DNA from: Chloroflexota bacterium
GTDB lineage: Bacteria > Chloroflexota > UBA6077
Direction: 5' to 3'
Assembly: GCA_021786215.1 (NCBI GenBank)
Contig: JAJYNT010000376.1
Location: 1 to 7,316 of the forward strand
Length of the DNA stretch: 7,316 nucleotides
A model generated the notes under the pieces. The model searched no databases, was not told the DNA's origin, and was given only the letters and a program-made list of their open reading frames with translations. Shown in pieces: positions 5,868 through 7,316 of the stretch (within the stretch, counting starts at the first letter, position 1; the number at the start of each line of letters is the position of its first letter). The position numbers and the translations under genes are program-made.

Positions 5868-6269
5868 TTAGAACGGGATCTGGTCGGCGTCGACGGTGCC
5901 ATGTTCTTCGCCAGGGAGCTCTCCGAGCTCACCACGAGACTTCGAGTCCAGGATGCGCATGTCGCTGGCGATTATCTCCACGTCGGTGCGCTTCTGCCCA
6001 TCCTGGCCTTCCCAAGTGCGAGTTCGTAAGCGGCCCTCGACGTAAACCTTGCCGCCCTTCCTGAGGTACTGGCTGCACGTTTCCCCGAGTTTTCCCCAAG
6101 CGGTCACTCGGAACCACTCGGTTTCCTCTCGCCGCTCGCCGTCGCTCGCCGTGTAAACGTGGTTGCAGGCCACAGAAAAGGTAGTGACCGGCCTTCCATT
6201 AGGCGTGTAGCGCATCTCCGGGTCACGACCGAGGTTTCCGATGATCATCGCCTTGCAGAGTCCCGACAT
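5868..6269 (-). CDS. ssb: Single-stranded DNA-binding protein
   Basis: The 133-residue protein coats single-stranded DNA during replication, recombination and repair, normally as a homotetramer. The OB fold occupies residues 1 to about 108: N-terminal [31 protein letters not shown], the middle [34 protein letters not shown], then [12 protein letters not shown]. The C-terminal tip DADQIPF keeps the terminal IPF that recruits partner proteins. The linker between fold and tip is only about 20 residues, short for the family, which usually runs to 140-180 residues. AGAGGAGG lies 8 nt before the ATG. It sits 15 bp after rpsF and 47 bp before rpsR, the classic rpsF-ssb-rpsR arrangement, so it shares ribosomal-operon control. 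Confidence 0.97.
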   Translation of the reverse strand: MSGLCKAMIIGNLGRDPEMRYTPNGRPVTTFSVACNHVYTASDGERREETEWFRVTAWGKLGETCSQYLRKGGKVYVEGRLRTRTWEGQDGQKRTDVEIIASDMRILDSKSRGELGELPGEEHGTVDADQIPF

Positions 6270-6284
6270 CCCTCGAACCTCCTC

Positions 6285-6569
6285 TTACTCTACGCGTAAC
6301 AGCAAGTAACGAATTATCTGGTCATTCAGCATGAGGCTTCGCTCGAGTTCGTCAGCGGCCTTTGGGTCCAGCTTTAGCTGCGTGATGTGGTAAAGGCCGT
6401 CTCTGAAGTCTTGAATGGGGTAAGCCAGACGCCGCCGGCCCCAAGGGTCACTGCTGATGACTTCGCCGCCCCGCGTCGCAATGAGCGCCGCGAGACGCTC
6501 GACCGCCTCCTGGAGGGGTTGCTCCTCCAGATCTGGCCTGAAGATGGTCATAAGCTCGTAGTTTCGCAA
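6285..6569 (-). CDS. rpsF: 30S ribosomal protein bS6
   Basis: The 94-residue protein is bS6, the partner of bS18 in the small subunit platform. It begins (M)RNYELMTIFRPDLEEQ, the canonical first strand of the family, and continues with the GGEVISSDPWGRRRLAYPIQDFRDGLYHITQLKLDP core and the LMLNDQIIRYLLLRVE end. I start it at the TTG at 6569, which lies 7 nt after GGAGG inside AAAGGAGGTG and gives the usual family length. A longer start at 6638 would add 23 unrelated residues, and the next ATG (residue 7) would remove part of strand one. It is first in the operon with ssb and rpsR, and its leader is long and structured. Confidence 0.96.
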   Translation of the reverse strand: MRNYELMTIFRPDLEEQPLQEAVERLAALIATRGGEVISSDPWGRRRLAYPIQDFRDGLYHITQLKLDPKAADELERSLMLNDQIIRYLLLRVE

Positions 6570-6574
6570 CCTCG

Positions 6575-6584
6575 CACCTCCTTT
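6575..6584 (-). promoter_or_regulatory. Perfect 10-nt Shine-Dalgarno site fixing a TTG start for rpsF
   Basis: AAAGGAGGTG is fully complementary to the 3' end of bacterial 16S rRNA. The spacing of 7 nt from GGAGG to the TTG at 6569 decides that start; the strong site may offset the weak initiation codon. Confidence 0.85.
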
Positions 6585-6608
6585 CCTCGGGATTGCCCTC
6601 GTCCCTCG

Positions 6609-6708
6609 TGCCGGCCAGTGCGAATGCCAGCAGGGCAAGAGCAGAAAGGTTAGCGGTTATACCGCCGACCTGCCGAAAGCCGGCCACGCTATCTGGCCAA
6701 GGCAGGTC
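6609..6708 (-). promoter_or_regulatory. Structured rpsF leader with three hairpins (candidate S6:S18 control element)
   Basis: Three stems are visible on the transcribed strand. The first (6667-6708) pairs GACCTGCC with GGCAGGTC, 8 bp perfect, with an inner GGCCA/TGGCC stem. The second (6653-6665) pairs GCGGT with ACCGC around a 3-nt loop. The third (6609-6632) pairs TGCTGGC with GCCGGCA, 7 bp with one GU, around a 10-nt loop. In many bacteria the rpsF operon leader carries a structured RNA, marked by a conserved CCG, that binds the S6:S18 dimer and represses translation. CCG occurs in these stems, but I cannot match the full motif by eye. Confidence 0.5.
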
Positions 6709-6734
6709 CCAGCTGTTCAGTTTCGACCGGGGGA

Positions 6735-6764
6735 AGTATATCACATGGGGTTCAGCGCCACCAA
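6735..6764 (-). promoter_or_regulatory. Extended -10 promoter for the rpsF-ssb-rpsR operon
   Basis: Read on the minus strand, TTGGTG (6764-6759) is followed after 18 nt by TATACT (6740-6735), which is preceded by TGA and so forms an extended -10. Transcription should start near 6728, giving a leader of about 160 nt before rpsF. Confidence 0.6.
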
Positions 6765-6765
6765 A

Positions 6766-6794
6766 TTGACTTGACCTGTGCCCGATGATACTAT
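6766..6794 (+). promoter_or_regulatory. Strong sigma70-type promoter for the uracil-DNA glycosylase gene
   Basis: TTGACT (6766-6771) and TACTAT (6789-6794) are separated by the optimal 17 nt, each one or two bases from consensus. Transcription should start near 6801, giving a leader of about 27 nt with GGAGG at 6818-6822. Confidence 0.75.
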
Positions 6795-6827
6795 CAAGTC
6801 CGAAGTACACTCTTTGTGGAGGCCGGG

Positions 6828-7316
6828 ATGTCTGATCTGGAAGCTGTTGCCCAAGAGGTGGCCGCCTGCCATCGATGCGAGCTGGCGAAATCCCGGCACT
6901 TGACCGTTCCGGGGGAGGGCAACCCCCAGGCCGACATCTTGTTTGTGGGCGAGGCCCCCGGGTGGTATGAGAACCAGCAGGGGCGGCCGTTTGTTGGGCC
7001 AGCTGGCCAATTCTTGGAGGAGCTGCTTCGTTCGGTTGGCCTGTCACGATCTGAGGTGTTCATCGCGAATGTAGTGAAGTGCCGTCCTTCTCAGAACCGA
7101 GATCCCCTCCCGGAGGAGATCGCAGCCTGTGGAGATTATCTGGCGCGGCAGGTAGCAGCCATCAAGCCGCAGGTCGTGGTTACCCTCGGGCGCTTTTCCA
7201 TGGGACGCTTTTTCCCTCCAGGCAAGAGCATACGAGAGCTTCACGGCACCAGCTGTCGGAAGGATGGCATGCTCTGTTTCGCCATGTATCACCCGGCAGC
7301 AGCCCTCCACCAGCCA
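6828..7316 (+). CDS. Family 4 uracil-DNA glycosylase, [4Fe-4S] type (3' end off the right edge)
   Basis: The frame is open for 163 codons to the window edge; family members are usually about 190-220 residues, so some 30-50 are missing. The enzyme excises uracil from DNA after cytosine deamination or misincorporation, starting base-excision repair. The four iron-sulfur ligands are visible: C14 and C17 (CHRC), C85 (VKCRP) and C101. Motif 1 is G41-E-A-P-G-W-Y-E48, followed by GRPFVGPAGQFLEELL, then N81-V-V-K-C-R-P and LGRFS. H155-P-A-A-A-L is the start of the catalytic His-containing motif near the C-terminus. The ATG at 6828 follows GGAGG by 5 nt and has a strong promoter of its own. The gene is divergent from the rpsF operon, with nearly abutting promoters. 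Confidence 0.95.
   Translation, partial: MSDLEAVAQEVAACHRCELAKSRHLTVPGEGNPQADILFVGEAPGWYENQQGRPFVGPAGQFLEELLRSVGLSRSEVFIANVVKCRPSQNRDPLPEEIAACGDYLARQVAAIKPQVVVTLGRFSMGRFFPPGKSIRELHGTSCRKDGMLCFAMYHPAAALHQP

Noticed and set aside
6448..7047. 199-residue minus-strand frame spanning rpsF leader and glycosylase gene
   Set aside because: It overlaps the well-supported glycosylase gene and both promoters, and its composition is that of a shadow frame.

Overview
The window is a dense bacterial chromosomal segment, moderately GC-rich by eye, with eight protein genes and short intergenic gaps. Gene content points to a monoderm-like or deep-branching bacterium, and my best inference is a member of Chloroflexota. 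The reasons are a class E/F-type sortase whose active-site block ends TCGG...YLSREVV, a family 4 (iron-sulfur) uracil-DNA glycosylase, a Cys-rich bS18, a membrane-anchored PpiC protein just downstream of rpsF-ssb-rpsR, and a leaderless-looking gene. That assignment is inference, not proof. I see no tRNA, rRNA, CRISPR array or insertion sequence.

Left part (1-2604): a minus-strand pair consists of a stand-alone CheY-like receiver protein (1050-1439) and a secreted seven-bladed YncE-type beta-propeller (1-1053, C-terminus off the left edge). The two overlap by four bases (ATGA) and are probably translationally coupled. After about 457 bases with no convincing gene but with a bulged inverted repeat, a divergent plus-strand gene encodes a membrane-anchored sortase (1897-2604).

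Middle (2605-4063): a stand-alone CheW adaptor gene (2710-3192) has its own promoter and is followed by a strong 16-bp hairpin. Next comes a HAD-superfamily hydrolase (3329-4063) whose -10 box lies so close to the ATG that its mRNA is probably leaderless. This gene converges on the next operon with 14 bp between stop codons.

Right part (4078-7316): the minus strand holds the conserved cluster rpsF (bS6) - ssb - rpsR (bS18), followed by a long parvulin/SurA-like membrane-anchored foldase gene. Its leader, about 160 nt, carries three hairpins and may be the site of S6:S18 feedback control. Its promoter stands back to back with that of a plus-strand family 4 uracil-DNA glycosylase (6828 onward, cut by the right edge); the two -35 boxes are one base apart.

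Taken together, the left half concerns the cell surface and signalling (receiver, secreted propeller, sortase, CheW). The right half is housekeeping: ribosome assembly, ssDNA protection, protein folding outside the membrane and DNA repair. No family here is wholly unknown. The most interesting points are the receiver/propeller coupling opposite a sortase, the structured rpsF leader, and the tightly packed divergent promoters.
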